The position numbers and the translations under genes were made by a program. This document shows, in pieces, positions 47,701 through 61,659 of a DNA stretch of 64,000 bases; positions within the stretch are counted from its first letter, which is position 1, and each line of letters opens with the position of its first letter. This stretch comes from Metallyticus violacea. Lineage: Eukaryota > Arthropoda > Insecta > Mantodea > Metallyticidae. The notes under the pieces are model-generated. The model had not been told where the DNA came from. It did not search any database and saw nothing but the letters and a program-made list of their open reading frames with translations. The stretch is taken from the NCBI GenBank assembly GCA_030762175.1, contig CM060830.1:44504501-44568500 (forward strand), given 5' to 3'.

Positions 47701-50685
47701 AATCAAATTGGTGAATTCCCCCGAGATTTTCCACAGTAAATAGATACAAATTTTAAGAGATGTTCCTTGGAATCTAACAAGAAGCAACTTTTATGATACT
47801 GCTGCAAGAAATCTGAAGTTTACTATTGTTTAGAGTATGCAGGACAGATTTGCAACAAGCTCCCTTAAAATTATACAAATTTGCAAATTGTTAAAAACTA
47901 AATTAAAGACTTTTTACAAGAACATTGCTTTTATTTAGTACTTTATATATATATATATAACTTTCTGTAAGTCTTTGGGGTCATTTAGACTCATTTCTGT
48001 GAAATTATACACATGAAAATATGGCTAATAGCCATGAAGAATACAAAAACAATGAGGTACATGAGCAGGCACAATGTATCTCACAGACACTTTGGCTTGA
48101 TAATGAAATAAAAGTAACAGGCAGCTGATCATTAATGAGCAAGGAAGTGCTATAATGGATTTTACAAAGCTCTTTTGGTTTGAAGCCTTTTTGCTTTAAT
48201 AGTTATTCAGTACATTAAATACAGTGGGAAAGGTATCTCTCAGATTCATTGAGCCCAATGGAGGATTAAATAACAATACTTTATTTTTTTGGTATGCACT
48301 CTGTGATGGTATAATAAATGTTATATCCTTTAACAAAGAAGAGATAGGAAAGTATTAATTCCTCATCTTGGCTTCCAAATTTCATGATGACCTAGCAATA
48401 AAACTTCTTGCTAATATTTTCACACCTATATTGCTCTTCCTCAGAGTTTATACTAATTTTAATTAATTATTAGAGAAGGCCTAAAAATGCAAATTGAATT
48501 ACTAACTTGAAGCTAGAAGGAATGCACAAATCAAAATACTATCTAGGAAGCTCACATGAGGTAACAAGACTATTCAAGTGTCCTTTTGCTTTTTCATTTT
48601 CTATACACAATGCTACTAATCTCATACAAACTGCTTAAGCATTCCTTTGATAATTTCAGTTTCCATTTCAATACTTCTCGAGATCTTTTTCATTATTGGA
48701 GAATGTATATGTCTGTGATTTCTTAAACAAGTCCATGTTTAGAAAATTCCTATCTAAAATAGCTAAGAGGATTTTACTGTAATTCACATATTTTAAACAT
48801 TTACATACTACTATTATACCACATGTAAAGCACAGATGTGATACAAAGGTAACAATGTAGTCAGACATACAACGATGCCGTTCCGACATTTCTAAATTTA
48901 TTATAGTAATATATGCCTCACTGTTTTGATTCCTTAGAAATTACATTTTTATATTATTCAAGCCATACATCATATTTTATACTGCAATATATAGAGAAGA
49001 AAGACTTCTTACTTTTTTTCAGCTGAACACATAACACAGCATTATTATCAAATGCTTAAGATATGAATGTACATAAGAATGAGACAGGCAAGGGACAACA
49101 TCTTTGACTTGCACCTAATTGGTGTCAATTCCACAAAAATGCATTTATTATTTTTATTTTTCAAGACACAATGTAATACTTTGTTCACGTTTTTCTTATT
49201 ATTTATCACTTTTAAATGCACAATTGTCTTATTTTCACCATTATGTGTATTATAAAATTATCTAACTTTGCCAACTAAGATTTGTGCTATTATAAGACTC
49301 AGCAACTATGTTCTATGAAAATTTCTATTACCTCAAAATGTCTACATCTAAGGAATGAAATTAAGCATTATTCTTTTATGTGAGTACATGAAATGCTAAT
49401 TAAAAAAGGAAATAGATATATGCATCTTATCTACAATGCAGTTATGAAAGCACATATGTAAAGCAAATTTAAAACTATCATCTGAAAGAAAAATTGTGAA
49501 CAAGGTATTTTAAAGCATACTTCAACAGAGCAGCAACATGCCAATACAGATAAGCTTTCTGGTCTTCACTGCTAACAAACACTTAACTACCAAAGAGTCT
49601 TAACTAAAAGCTGTATATAGTTTTCAAAGCATTGTATGAGACTCTAATAGCTCAAAAGTTAGAAATATACAGAAAAAGTTAGCACTGGTTTTATGATAAC
49701 ATTTTTGCATAATACCATCGCCATTCACTGTTATCACTGATTTTTGGCAACAATAATAATTATAAAAATCTTCAAGTGCAGCATTGAAATGATGTTAATC
49801 TGTCATTCTAAAGATTGTAAAAACACTATACTCTTTATTTTTTATTCCTTTATCTCATAAGTATGTAATTTATATATATATATCTGCTCATTAGAAGGTG
49901 TGTTTACCTTAGTCTTAAGAAAAGCTGCTGGTGATACAAAGGTTATAGGAAGCCCTTTGCTTTCTTTTAACATGTGATGTTTTCATGAGTAATGGACATT
50001 GACCAAATTTTTTTCTTTAAAATTTTTTATTGTAAATGGTTGCTAAATTGAGGCAATAAGAATGTAGTTAGTGAAGTATGCGTGTCTTTGAATTTGTTTC
50101 ATCCTTTATCCACTGTCTTATAAAAAATTTAAAGAGTTTTTTTGAAAGAAGCATTTTATAATATTTTAGTGAATAGAAAAAATTAAAAATATTTTTATTC
50201 ATAAAAAATACAGTAAATTAAAATGGAGAATGGAGAATTCTTTTCTAAATTAAATACTTTAGTTAATAAGTTAATTATATATGCTTATTTCTCTATTTAC
50301 CAATGTTTTTTGCAGAACATGTTTCATGGATCCATGTCCAGAACCTTGGCTGCTAGTTGACAAAGATCCACAAAATGTGTTATGCAGGGGAGAAATAAGA
50401 GTAAATAAGAGTATATAATCAACTCATTAACTAAAGCATTTATGTTCACCGAGGAAGTGCTATAAAGTTACATTTATATAATTTCTTTACTGATAATCTG
50501 CATATTATGTAAATCTATTAAGATTTTGTAATTGGGATAAAATTATTCTATAGGAATACCTGGTACTTAATCCATAATTAGTATTTTGAAAAATAACTTT
50601 GTACAGATTGAAAGGTAATTGATGATGTTTCAGAGATCTATTATCACTAGAAGTAGCTCTTGGACAAAAACAATGAACTCTTTAA
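44770..50685. other. Long stretch with no recognised gene
   Basis: About 5.9 kb of AT-rich sequence with homopolymers (T18 near 44984) and short TA runs (near 47947 and 49873). Open frames are all short and domain-free. A distant UTR or a very old repeat cannot be excluded. Confidence 0.4.
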
Positions 50686-51145
50686 AAACTATAAAAGAAA
50701 AAATGTTTTTATGGAATATGAATGTCAGTGAAAATTATTGCAGATTTCATTCCAATTTTAAACTAGCTATTCATATTAAACTATAAAGGAAAAAATGTTT
50801 TTATGGAATATGAATGTCAGTGAAAATTATTGCAGATTTCATTCCAATTTTAAACTAGCTATTCATATTAAACTATAAAGGAAATAATGTTTTTATGGAA
50901 TATGAATGTCAGTGAAAATTATTGCAGATTTCATTCCAATTTTAAACTAGCTATTCATATTAAACTATAAAGGAAAAAATGTTTTTATGGAATATGAATG
51001 TCAGTGAAAATTATTGCAGATTTCATTCCAATTTTAAACTAGCTATTCATATTAAACTATAAAGGAAAAAATGTTTTTATGGAATATGAATGTCAGTGAA
51101 AATTATTGCAGATTTCATTCCAATGTTAAACTAGCTATTCATATT
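50686..51145. repeat. Tandem array, five 92 bp units
   Basis: The string atgtttttatgg recurs at 50703, 50795, 50887, 50979 and 51071, exactly 92 bp apart each time. Units are almost identical; visible differences include aaataatg in unit 3 and ccaatgttaaac in unit 5. Each unit carries a 9 bp inverted repeat (AATATGAAT and ATTCATATT) about 45 bp apart. There is no long open frame. Confidence 0.95.
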
Positions 51146-51512
51146 CCATTGTTAGATGCAAAATGATAAAAGCTATCATCCTTTTTAATTTGAGGAGGAA
51201 TGCAGTTATCTTCCACCTACCATAAAGCATTCTGTACAAAGTGAAATAATGACCTATATTCACTAAGAACTGAACCGCATAGTAAAATAGTGGTTACATC
51301 CAATGGGTAGGTTCCATAATTACTAAGGCAGAGTAAGAATGAAGCTCATGATAGAAAAATTATTATGTTGTCTCATAAGAAATGTCAGTTTTTAGATTTG
51401 GTATTTCATGAAATTTAAATGGTTTTCCTTTGTTTTGCAATGTTATTTTTAGGATGCCAAGGCTATTACTGAAGCATGTGTCAGTCTTCAGTTGTTAATT
51501 CACAAGCAAAAA

Positions 51513-52515
51513 ATGGAAGTAACAAAGTTTGAGATAAGAGTACTTCAAAGCACTACTGGAGACAAGATTATAAACTGCTGCCGTGGCTTGAAGAATTTGT
51601 GAAGTGGAAGAAGTGTCATTAGTGAGCATGTAGCACAATGATGGTCCCAGCATTTCAATAATGGAGAAGAAAACACTAAAGATTTACCAAATCCTATAGA
51701 ACCTAAGGTATAGAACACTGAATATACATAGAGTTTTAGGAGAAAACCCACAAAAAAGCATTCTGTCAGAAGAATTTGCTGTATCAAAAGACACTATACA
51801 TTGCCATTAAGACACTTAAAAATCATACAGAAGCTGTACATCTGTACCCCATGAACTGATACCTGAAAAGGCTCAACACAGATGGATATCTGTCACCAGC
51901 TTATCACAAATCTCATGGATGCTAGATTTATCATTGTCATGAATGATGAAAAATGGGTATATTACCGTAACCCTGACACCTTGAAACAGTGGCTTGATCC
52001 CAGTCAACCTGCCAAAGTCATTGATAAAAAAAGTCGGTTTCACCCCAAAGTAATGTTATAGATCTGGTAGAATTTTGAAATTGTAATTCACTGGTAGTTT
52101 GTTCCATGGGTATGCAGTCAATATGAATCTTTATTTTCAACAACTGGAATGTGTATGCGAAGTTTTGATACAGAGATACCCACATTAGTTAATAGAGTCA
52201 TTTTGCACTTGAATGACCATAGAAAAAATCTATGAATTAGGGGGGATCAAACTGCTATCAAGCCCTGCATTAGCCCTGATCTTGTGTCTTCAGATTATCA
52301 TCTATTTTTATCTGTCTGGAAATTTAAAACAATAAAGTTATGGAAGTGGGTATCACCGAATTCTTCACATCAAAATCCAGAAATGGTACCATCTTTGGAT
52401 AACAAACCTTGCTAAAAGGTGGTTCAAGACTACTGCATCTAATGGTCTTTGAAGATTAGTTAATTTCTTGTCAGAACACATTTCAAATAAAGTTTTGCTT
52501 AAAAACCGACATTAC
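51513..52515 (+). pseudogene. Mariner transposase relic with internal deletion
   Basis: Begins with ATG at 51513 and reads VTKFEIRVL. Later frames read RWISVCHQLI-like sequence, MNDEKWVYYRNPDTLKQWLDPSQPAKV (about 51935-52015, first catalytic Asp), KVIDKKSRFHPKVML and ISPDLVSSDYHLFLSVWKFKT (about 52270-52330). The stretch between, which should hold the second catalytic Asp motif, is reduced to VNRVILHLNDH. Many stops are present. Confidence 0.82.
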
Positions 52516-53037
52516 CTATGAATAATTAATAATAACAGAACTAAAGATTGAATTCAGTCAACATCTTTTATCTCTTATTGTTACATTTTTAATGTCATGA
52601 AAGAATAATATCTATGTGCATGCATGCAAAAAAAAATCTCAATTTTCCTCCTGTTCCAGCAGTAAAATTAACAAAATGAATAAACTGTTTGATGTTAAGC
52701 ACATTATTTAGTACTGGGTGCCATTTGGTATGAAGATTGGAGAAGAAAAGAAATCATTAATTCATTTTTAAATCCAGCATGTATTTTGAAAAATTTGCTC
52801 AAGGAAATAAAATAAAGATTATAAATATTTTTTCAAGAAACTATATACCACAAACCAAGTATGATGAGAGTACACTGGGAAAAAGTTAATTTAGTTTATG
52901 CAACTCATAGGGGATAGGAAAATACTTATTATGATGGTTAAATATACAAAACTCCTTCAGCAAGATATTATTCTTTAGCAAGCATGTAACAACATATTCA
53001 TTCAAGACATTATGTTTCCCCATAACAAAATAACATC

Positions 53038-53375
53038 ACCTCCCTGGTCCAGTGGTTAGCATTGCTGACTGTTCACTGGAAGACCCAGATTCGATTCTTG
53101 ATATCTGCTTAGGAATTTTTCTAAGTTAGGGAGGTCTGGAATGGGGCCCACCCAGCCTCATTAGGATAATTGGGAAGCTGCCTGATGGAGATGTGGCATT
53201 TTTCAATTTAGGGACCTATGTGATAGGCAACCAGCAGGTGTCAGCATGCTGATCACCTCCTCTCTGCAATACTGCCCTCTATCAATGAAGTTGTAAAGAC
53301 AAAGGTAGAGGAAGCAGAGATCACTGCGGCAGGCCTAGACTTATCTCAGGTCATAGAGCCAATTAGAAGAAGAAT
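53038..53375 (+). mobile_element. tRNA-derived SINE, family S2
   Basis: The head cctggtccagtggttagca (A box) and agattcgattctt (B box) are followed by a body with gggaggtctggaatggggcc, atgctgatcacctcctctc and a 3' end at agaagaagaatataag. It is unrelated to S1 in its body. It is internally complete-looking, though the target duplication was not identified. Confidence 0.75.
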
Positions 53376-56300
53376 ATAAGCCTGTTGACTTCCTTACATT
53401 ACTTTTACACTACATTGGATTTATTTTTTACCCTGCAATAATGACTTCCATCCCATTCAAACATACATTACATTTTATATGTATTTAATAAAATGACTGA
53501 AGATGATGCTTTTATATATAACAAAAATGTCTATCAAGCCATTAATGCTTCAGTTTGCTCTTTTTCTTATTGACAGTTAAGCAATCATAGTTATTTCTGA
53601 TTCAACAGTCCATTATCCTGGCTCTTATTAACAAAGGCACATGTGTGAAGCAAATGTTTGCAGCTTATTTACTGTTGAGCAGCTGTGTTTGAATTAAAAT
53701 TTCATCAGTTGTGCATGAGTGAGAATTTAATTTGATGGATAATGTTTTAAAAACCATGAACAGAATAATATTGAAACACTCATCTGTAACATTTAATGAA
53801 AAGTAATGGTGTGTACTTAGAAGATTTTCTTGCTTATACAGCCTTATACAGAAAGATTGTCATTTCACAAATGTTGCAGCTTACAGAAAGAGGTCAAATG
53901 TAGTTTAGCCAATTTGTTTTTCTTAAAACATAGGCATAATTAATATTTTAATAATTTTTTTTTTTAATTTTTATTCTTAATATTCATGCTCAAAGTTTTC
54001 ATTGCTTTCACACCAACAAGTAGCAGCTATGACAGTGTTTTAAAAGAGGAGCCCTTTTAAAAAATGTCATTATAATGCTATGTTTCCTTATTAGGAAGAT
54101 TACTTTGTACCCTACAGCATTTAAATGGGTATTCTTCACCAAAAAATTGCATAGAATACAAAGGGTTTTAAAAATATTGGCATTTAAAATAAATCTAATG
54201 TTCACATGTCCTTTCCTTGGTGATAATAGCACAACCCAGTGCAAACTTCTGTATAAATACAATGTATTTCCCAAATATGTACATAAAAGCGAGTTGCTGC
54301 CCTGTCCTGTTAGTAGCACAGTTCATCACACCTGATTAAGCGTAGTACAGTTATGTGTTACAGACACATACAGCTTGTCACTCAATTCTGTGACTAAAAC
54401 GTGAATATAGTAGGTAAAAAAGTACAATATATTTACAGTGCCCAAATTTTTTGAAAAGGGCATGAAACAATTATTACGGATTAACATTTAGTGTGAGAAA
54501 AATATAGCCTACTTATTATTTATCCCTCTCTTATGTTTTCTTTTCCTAACATAATACTGTAATATTTTTAAGTTGTTGTTCTTAGGTAGGTAGTCTTATC
54601 TTTAAAAAAATTTGCTAATATCTGTATAACTTCTTTTTTGGTACTATCAAAATGCTAAAATATATAGTAAGAATTAAATAAATACACTGCTATGCTATTA
54701 AACTATATGTTAAAAGAGGTCTGCCTGGGCACACTAATTGGCTCTGCCTTTATCCAGAGCAATATTTAATAATGTTTTCCACGTTATTCAATATGTAAAT
54801 TTAATTTTCTGTGGGTATTTATAAAAAAAGAGCAATATTTTACTGACCGTTCATTGTTTCAATCTTCACTACTTATTTTCAAAAGCTAAATGATTCTGTA
54901 TTGCATATTTTTACTTTTATTTCACAGGCTTAAATGAAAGGTGGTTATTATTTAAGATAATTTATGAACTCTTAATGTGCAACAGAATTTCTCTAATTGG
55001 TTAACTTGTATTAGATATTCCTGTATTGAAATGATGGTTAGAAACTTACAACAGATAACAAAGCAGAGAAACTGTACATCTTTTAACCATTAATTCTGCT
55101 ATAATTTAAATGCTGATGCTTGCAATTTGTAAATGTTGAACAGATTTTGATTAAAAATTTTTAACCTTAGCCCTTGCAGACCTCTAATGCACCTGCTGTT
55201 GAAATTAAAATAACCAAATTCAACAAAGCTTTAAAATTGTGACAAGTTTTCTTTAAAAAAATGCAATCAAGTATACTTTAAAAATTATTTTATAACAATA
55301 TCAGTACAAAACATTTTAACAAATTTTTGTACTAAAAACAATACATTTAAAAATAAGAAACATATTTTAAGATTACATATAAAATAATGTTTTTAAAATA
55401 TTATCTTAAATGCATGCAAATGGTATATCAACAATAGTTCATAAAGGTAACTGTTTTGAGACTCTAAATAAGAAAATATTTTATAATAATAGTAGCATAA
55501 TTATGTATATAGCTTGAGAATATCATTAAAGTACAAAAGTTGTTACAATTTTTGTGCAAACAAACTTCTTTTCAAGTCTTAACTCACTAATCTTCTGCTC
55601 TCATCATCAAAAAGTTCATGTTCAAGAGTTAACAGAGATACCTGATATACATTAAGTATAATTTGTTCAAAACAACTTGGCAGTATTTTTCATGTAGGTA
55701 CCCTAAAAGATGTTTAATTTATTAAAAGATTCTTTAATTTAATTTTTTTAATGCTTTCTACTTTGCAATGACTATGCTTCTTCTCTTTGAGAGAACCAAT
55801 AGAAATAAAAAGTGCAATATATTCTGCATTCCATATTTTTTAATATAGCAACAGTTCTATTTTTTTTTTTTTTTTTTTTTTTACTTACAAACCTAAATTT
55901 GAAACATATATCACAAACTTAAAAAAAACTATTTCAGGAAAAAAAAATATTATAGGGAATATTCCTTCAATAGCAAATTTTCATTTAAAGTAAAAAAGGA
56001 TACTTTAATTTAAAACTACTGAAAATACAATGCAATAAACTATGGAATGAGTTGTTTTTTTAATTACTATTAAAATATTATAATGCTAATACTTGCTTCT
56101 CTTAACTTTGCCACTAGCAAAATATCAAAAACTTTCCTACAATAAAGCCTTGAGCAAATAAAATTCTTCATTAAATAATATGTAGATGCATAAAATAGCC
56201 TCTACTTTGAATGAATCAATGGAGACAATACCTTAACTTAGTGAAGTATTTTATGCTAAGCTAAGGGAATAGAGGAAAACTATTTATTGCTTTAATAAAC

Positions 56301-57980
56301 ATTAAATGTAAAAATTACTTCGGAGAATTTGCAATTAGACTCCATCAGAACCTTATCAGAACAACAATGAATTCTTTGAATTTATTTTAAATTTATTTAA
56401 CTAGTCAATGAAAGAAACTCAAACCAAAAATGGCATATAGTGTTTGTTTTTAATTATGAAAATATTAAACAAAAGTTAGAACAAAATTATAATACGAGAG
56501 TTTAATTTCACACTATATCTTTGAATAATAACAGCTTTGTATATGTATAACTTGCAGCATGGCATATACCAAGCTAAAACTGCAAAATGCAGCAGAGTGA
56601 AAGGGGAGTTAAAATGGCAGTTTCACTGAACAAAAGCAGGTAATATTAATGGTGCTTATTCTTGCAAACAAATATGAAATTCAATGATAGTAGTTTACAA
56701 ACCTCTATATTTAAAACAGAGCTAACTATGCTATTTTTACCATAGCACTAGAAAACAATATATAAATTCTCTTTTATTTACAAAATGGCTGCTGATATAC
56801 TGTTTATGTTCAGCTTTACTATAATACAAAGCACAAAAAAATAGGGCAAACTATAACAATTGACACAGTTTTCAGTTTTGTAAACCTTAGTTCCTCAAAG
56901 GACAATATGTAAATAATTTCATTACATGATCAAATAATATTGAACAACAGAGCTTTAATTGGGCCTGGTACCCACTGGTGTACAGTATCTATAGTTATAG
57001 AATTGTCTAAAATACTGGAATTCTAAAACATGCAAATCCATGGTGGTACACACTAGCTCTTACAAGACCAATGCTGTTCCACTTATTGGAGAAAATTCTA
57101 TAAATTTATTGAATAGAAAATAATATCATACACCTAACAATGGGGAGATGATAGTATTAAAGAGAGAGATTTTGGTTTTGCAGCATGCTACGAAAGAATA
57201 TAAAGAAAAATGTGTTTCCACAATGGGTTAGTTCCAGCCACCTGACATTAACAATTGTCAATTGCTTGCACCTAACCAAGTTAAATGTTAAATGTAGTGT
57301 CAGTAATAGTACAATACTTTATGCTTAGCACTGCAATAAAAGAAGATTTAATCTTTGTTTTATAGTTAACCAAACTCCTTGTATCTAAAGTTAGGAAACT
57401 ATAATTTTCAAAACAAAATTAAACTTCTAAATGCATTTTTGACTTCTTCCATATAAGTTACACAACACAACACAACAACGTTAAAATAACTCTGTTCACA
57501 TTTGAAACAAAATATTGATTGTAGTTGGTAATGAGATTTGTTAGAAATTAGTTCATATAAATGTTGTTGTGTTTCATGAGATAACAAACAAAATGAGTTC
57601 AGTGAAGTAGGTAAAACAAAAACAGTGTGATGAAAGTAATAGCATGCAAGTTTCATGTAAAGATAGTGATACAGCTAAGAGAAGTGAAAATATCTGAATA
57701 TGAAGAAACAATTGCATCAGTGGAAAGCGCAGTAGGTACCTCTGAAAATTGCAATAAATTTGCGTAATGCCTTCATCTAATGAGACTGTTCTTTGCCTCC
57801 TTGTTGGACCTCAGATCAGTGGAATTATTTTCATACTGAGAATCCATGATTCATTAATGAAGGTAACTTAAGATGGAAGATGGGTTCAGAAGCAAATTTT
57901 ATTCCTAACAAGCCTCAAGGACTTCACATTTTGCAGGAATGGGTGCAGGGAAAAATAAACTTATGGAAATTATAAGAAAA
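53376..57980. other. Long stretch with no recognised gene
   Basis: About 4.6 kb, strongly AT-rich, few repeats, T22-type homopolymer near 55860-55881. The relative lack of transposon debris contrasts with the flanks. No coding motif on either strand. Confidence 0.4.
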
Positions 57981-58009
57981 TTCAACAACAAAGATTGAGG
58001 AAAAATATT

Positions 58010-60090
58010 TTTAAACATAAAATAAGGATATACCACCTAGCTGCATCAGAAATATTGGATTTGAGCAAAGAGAAACTCTTAGAATATGGAATTATAACAA
58101 TACAACAAACAAGAAGAAGCTGAAACCTCTGCTCATATTTTTAAAACAACTTACAATATTGCTAAATATCAGAGAATTTATACTGAATGCCAGTTGATAT
58201 AGACCTCCAATCTCTTAATGGAAATATGGGAAGAACCCTCCATACAAATTTCTATTGTAATAACATTACATCTTATATTGCTAAAAGTATGTATGAAAGA
58301 ACAGCGAAACACATTGTAGAAAACAAACAGAAAATAAATATATAAATAGATGAATCTCCATATTAAGTAAAAAGCGGACACCGATTGGGAATTTAAAATG
58401 TTCTATGCAGAACACTGACAACTGTCAAACTATGCTTTTAGATCTGTTGAACTTGAGAGAGAGGAACACTTCCAGTATTGATAAAATTATTAAATATGTC
58501 ATCTACACACTCTTAATGCTTTACTTACTTTTTGAAGTATGGAACCAGTTTCGAAGACATTCTTGGCCAACATGACAACTCACATGAGTCGAGGATGTTG
58601 GCGGAGGATGAAGATGACGTTTCTTCAAAACCGGTTCCATACTTCAAAAAGTAAGTGAAGCATTAAGAGTGTGTAGATAACATAGTTAATGATTTTATCA
58701 TTTAATAAGATTCACTGTGTTAGTTCCATATTGAATTTTTTATAATTCAATAATTACTTCCAGTATCACTACTGTCCTTTAAAAACTCAGTTTATTTTCA
58801 ATGAGCGGAGAATATTTACAAAATGTCTCATATGTTTTTCATGCAATGGTGCCTCAATAATGATAGACAGAAATAAGATTTAGGGATGAAACTTAAAAAT
58901 TTATTCTCCTCTATTATAATTTGGCATTGCAGCAACAATAGACTGGTGCTAGCTATTAATGATCCCATTAGAGAAGCCCATGGAATTAATTTCTTTCAGA
59001 TGTTTTTAAAAAAAACCTATATGCTCTTTATAATCAATCTCCTAAGAAACAGAGAACTAAACACTTGAGCAAGAAGTTTGGGGCTACTAATTTTGTATAG
59101 TCATAAAATTTTCAGAATTTGGTGGGTATTACAAACTATATGAACTGTGCAGCTGTGTGGGAAAACTTGAGAGTTAATTCCCATTTTGAAAAGGCTGAGA
59201 ATGATGTTACAAGGGATCACAAAGAAATGGCTAATATTCTGGTTTACAAAAATATTTGACAAGGGCAGAGTTTGTAGTAAATTTAGGAATATTTCATGAT
59301 ACACTGATAGAATTAGCTGATTTTTCATGTGATCTTCAAAACAGAAATGTCCAATACAAATAAACTGATAAAAAGAACAATTAAAGTATTTCAGTCATTG
59401 CAGCAATCCAGACCATCACACCAAAGGTAGCTAATAGTATGAATAATTAAGTAAATATAAATCTTTACCTCTATCAAGATGCAATAAAATACATTCCAGC
59501 GATACAAGATATTTGTATAGGAAGAAGTCTTGCTGTCAATTTTGAATCAAGATTATTACTCATCTTACAGGGGAATGAATGAAGATTAGCAAAATAATAA
59601 TAACTATAATGATCACCTTCACCACTTAACACATTAAGTCCATTTGAATGGGCTGAGGAGCTAGACACAATGTATGGAGAATAAATTATAATACACCTGT
59701 GTAATCAATTTAGAATCTCAGATAATACGAAAATTATTAGAGCTTTCAGGGAGAATAAAGAATATAGAAATTACGAAAGAAAGCCAGATGATTGATTGCC
59801 ATTTCTTTGCACTTCAGACACTATTGCTATATCAACAGCTGAGTGTGAACAATTTTTTAGTTGAATGAGATTGTAACCCCAATCAGAAATGCTCTTTTGG
59901 TGGAAGATGCTCATCAATTTAACTGGATGTCCTCTTTCTAAATTCAACCTACTGCCATATGTGAAAATCTGACTGACAACTGGGAGGTGGTTAGCAGAAG
60001 AGCTCTCCTGTCATAAAAGAAAAATTACTGCAGAACAGCATGCTTCAAGTCAGTCTGGAAAATTCTAAAGAGTTAGATGAGTACCGGTAG
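58010..60090 (+). pseudogene. hAT-type transposase relic, KIAA1586-like
   Basis: Successive frames read VDIDLQSLNGNMGRTLHTN (about 58192), IAKSMYERTAKHIVENKQKINI then IDESPY (about 58275-58360), IIIWHCSNNRLVLAINDPIREAHGINFF (about 58910), TNYMNCAAVWENLRVNSHFEKAENDVTRDHKEMA (about 59140), and the C-terminal dimerisation region ISTAECEQFF (about 59830), IVTPIRNALLVE (about 59870). This order fits hAT-derived proteins of the KIAA1586/ZBED type. Many stops and frameshifts make it dead, and a PLE hairpin interrupts it at 58479-58755. Confidence 0.75.
58479..58755 (+). mobile_element. 277 bp PLE family 1-related snap-back element in the hAT relic
   Basis: An 11 bp duplication, acttccagtat, flanks it at 58468-58478 and 58756-58766. 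Arms run about 58479-58555 and 58615-58703 and share acacactctta, ggaacc and tttcgaaga-type strings; the tail (ttcactgtgttagttcc) matches family 1. It holds a decayed hammerhead core: TTGG, CGGAGGA (58602-58608), T, GAAGA/TCTTC stem, AAAA, CCGGTT (58631-58636), CCA. Confidence 0.82.
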
Positions 60091-60960
60091 TTCATATTTT
60101 CTAACTAGAGCCCTGCTGAACAACAAAATGATGAGAGGGACAATATTATGCATTTGTTAGGAGGATAACATTTCGAGCCTTGCATTATCTGTGTACCCCG
60201 AATGCAGTAATTTTTATTGAAATTGTAAGAGTTCTTTAATAGATCACAAGTATGCTAGAACATTAAATACAGAATATGTGCTGATGTACTTACATATATA
60301 TTTAATTAAAATGTAAATGATTACTGTTTTTAATGAGCCTAAAATATTTCATTGTTTTATTACAGGCTATTCATGCACCAGTGTTATTAATAACAGTGTG
60401 TTAGTGAAGTAAATTTTAATGCAGCGTATTGTATTGAAATGTTACCATTAGAACAGAAAAAAGTTTACAGGAATAACCTTCCTATAATACATTATTTAAT
60501 GAATTTAATTAATACCGAATATAACAGATATAAATTTGAAAAACAGAATACAAAATCGCAAAGTTTAAAATAGCCTACAAACTAAAAACTAATAGAAAAC
60601 AATTTTCCAAGTAACTGGCATGTTCCTATAATCATCAATATAGGCTAATTCTAGGTTGTTATTTGTATTGATGAAGTTATCATACCCTTAACTTTAATTC
60701 ACACTCTCCTGAATCATACAATCCAGTAACTCCCAATCCTGCTTTGTTATTTTTACTCATAATTAGTAAATTCTTCAAATTTATAATATTTTGCCTATCT
60801 TATCCATTTGTTATCTTTCCAAATATTTTCCTATTATTATTATTATTATTATTATTAAATATTATTTTATTCTCCTATATTTAATATCTTTTTCCATAAT
60901 ATGTAATCCAAAATATTATATCAATTCCTGCCATATCTTTTGTCTCCATCTCTTAATCTT
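60091..60960. other. No gene seen; (ATT)n repeat
   Basis: AT-rich with an (ATT)n run at about 60831-60857. Confidence 0.45.
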
Positions 60961-61380
60961 CACGGTATAACAAATAATGAAAGAAGTTATCTATTTCTCT
61001 AGACACAGGAAAAATATATAGATTTCTACTATCTCTCAGACCCCTTAAATTAACTACTCTTTTTCTTGCCCATAAAATTCCTTCTCTACCCATTATCACA
61101 CAAATCTATACAATTTTCTCTTCTTCATTCATGTTTCATAACTTGATGTGAATTTAACAATCTTATCACTCATGCTACCAAATATCTTTTGCCTGTCAAT
61201 ATCTTCGATTCTAGCTCTCCCCTCTTTCCAAAACCCCTCATATTATATTTTTTGTTTCCAGTATCATCAACTATTCCAATTTTTTGTAAAATTCCCATCA
61301 CTTGGACATCCATATTCTTCCATATGAATTCCTTCTATATATTAAAACATTCTTTTAACACAGGTTAATATTCATTATGA
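60960..61380 (-). pseudogene. Possible LINE ORF fragment
   Basis: Minus-strand frames read MGREGILWARKRVVNLRGLRDSRNLYIF and, upstream in another frame, MDVQVMGILQKIGIVDDTGNKK. The charged, repetitive style resembles ORF1-type or linker regions of insect LINEs, but no defining motif is present. Confidence 0.35.
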
Positions 61381-61444
61381 AATAAAACTAATATTGTATT
61401 CATGCTATTATTCAGTAGAATGTGACTTCTTGTCTTGTGGGTCA

Positions 61445-61560
61445 TGGTCTAGTGAATGAAACCAACTCACTAATCCAGTCAGAAACATCCTCTGATGATG
61501 CCTGATGAAGCAGCAGCCAAAACTTTAGGTGAAATGGTTTCATTGACTAGACCTGCCAAA
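61445..61560 (+). mobile_element. Possible PLE-type hairpin end
   Basis: Arms ggtctagtgaatgaaacca and tggtttcattgactagacc (about 61450-61468 and 61540-61558) enclose CTGATGATGCC...AGGTGAAATGG, which resembles the hammerhead core plus extra T of the other PLE termini. Helix I is not satisfied and no PLE coding remnant adjoins it. Confidence 0.4.
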
Positions 61561-61659
61561 TAATATCATACTGGATCAAAGTAAAGCATTCCATTATAGA
61601 TCAAAGTTGTATTGGTGTGACCTATGCCCTGAGCAGTTTGTGCTCAGCTGTACACACAC

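Noticed and set aside
50686..51145. CRISPR-like array
   Set aside because: The repeats are contiguous 92 bp units with no unique spacers, in a eukaryotic context.
57408..57656. Minus-strand 82-codon open frame as a gene
   Set aside because: No domain, no splice context and cysteine/phenylalanine-rich composition typical of random AT-rich DNA.
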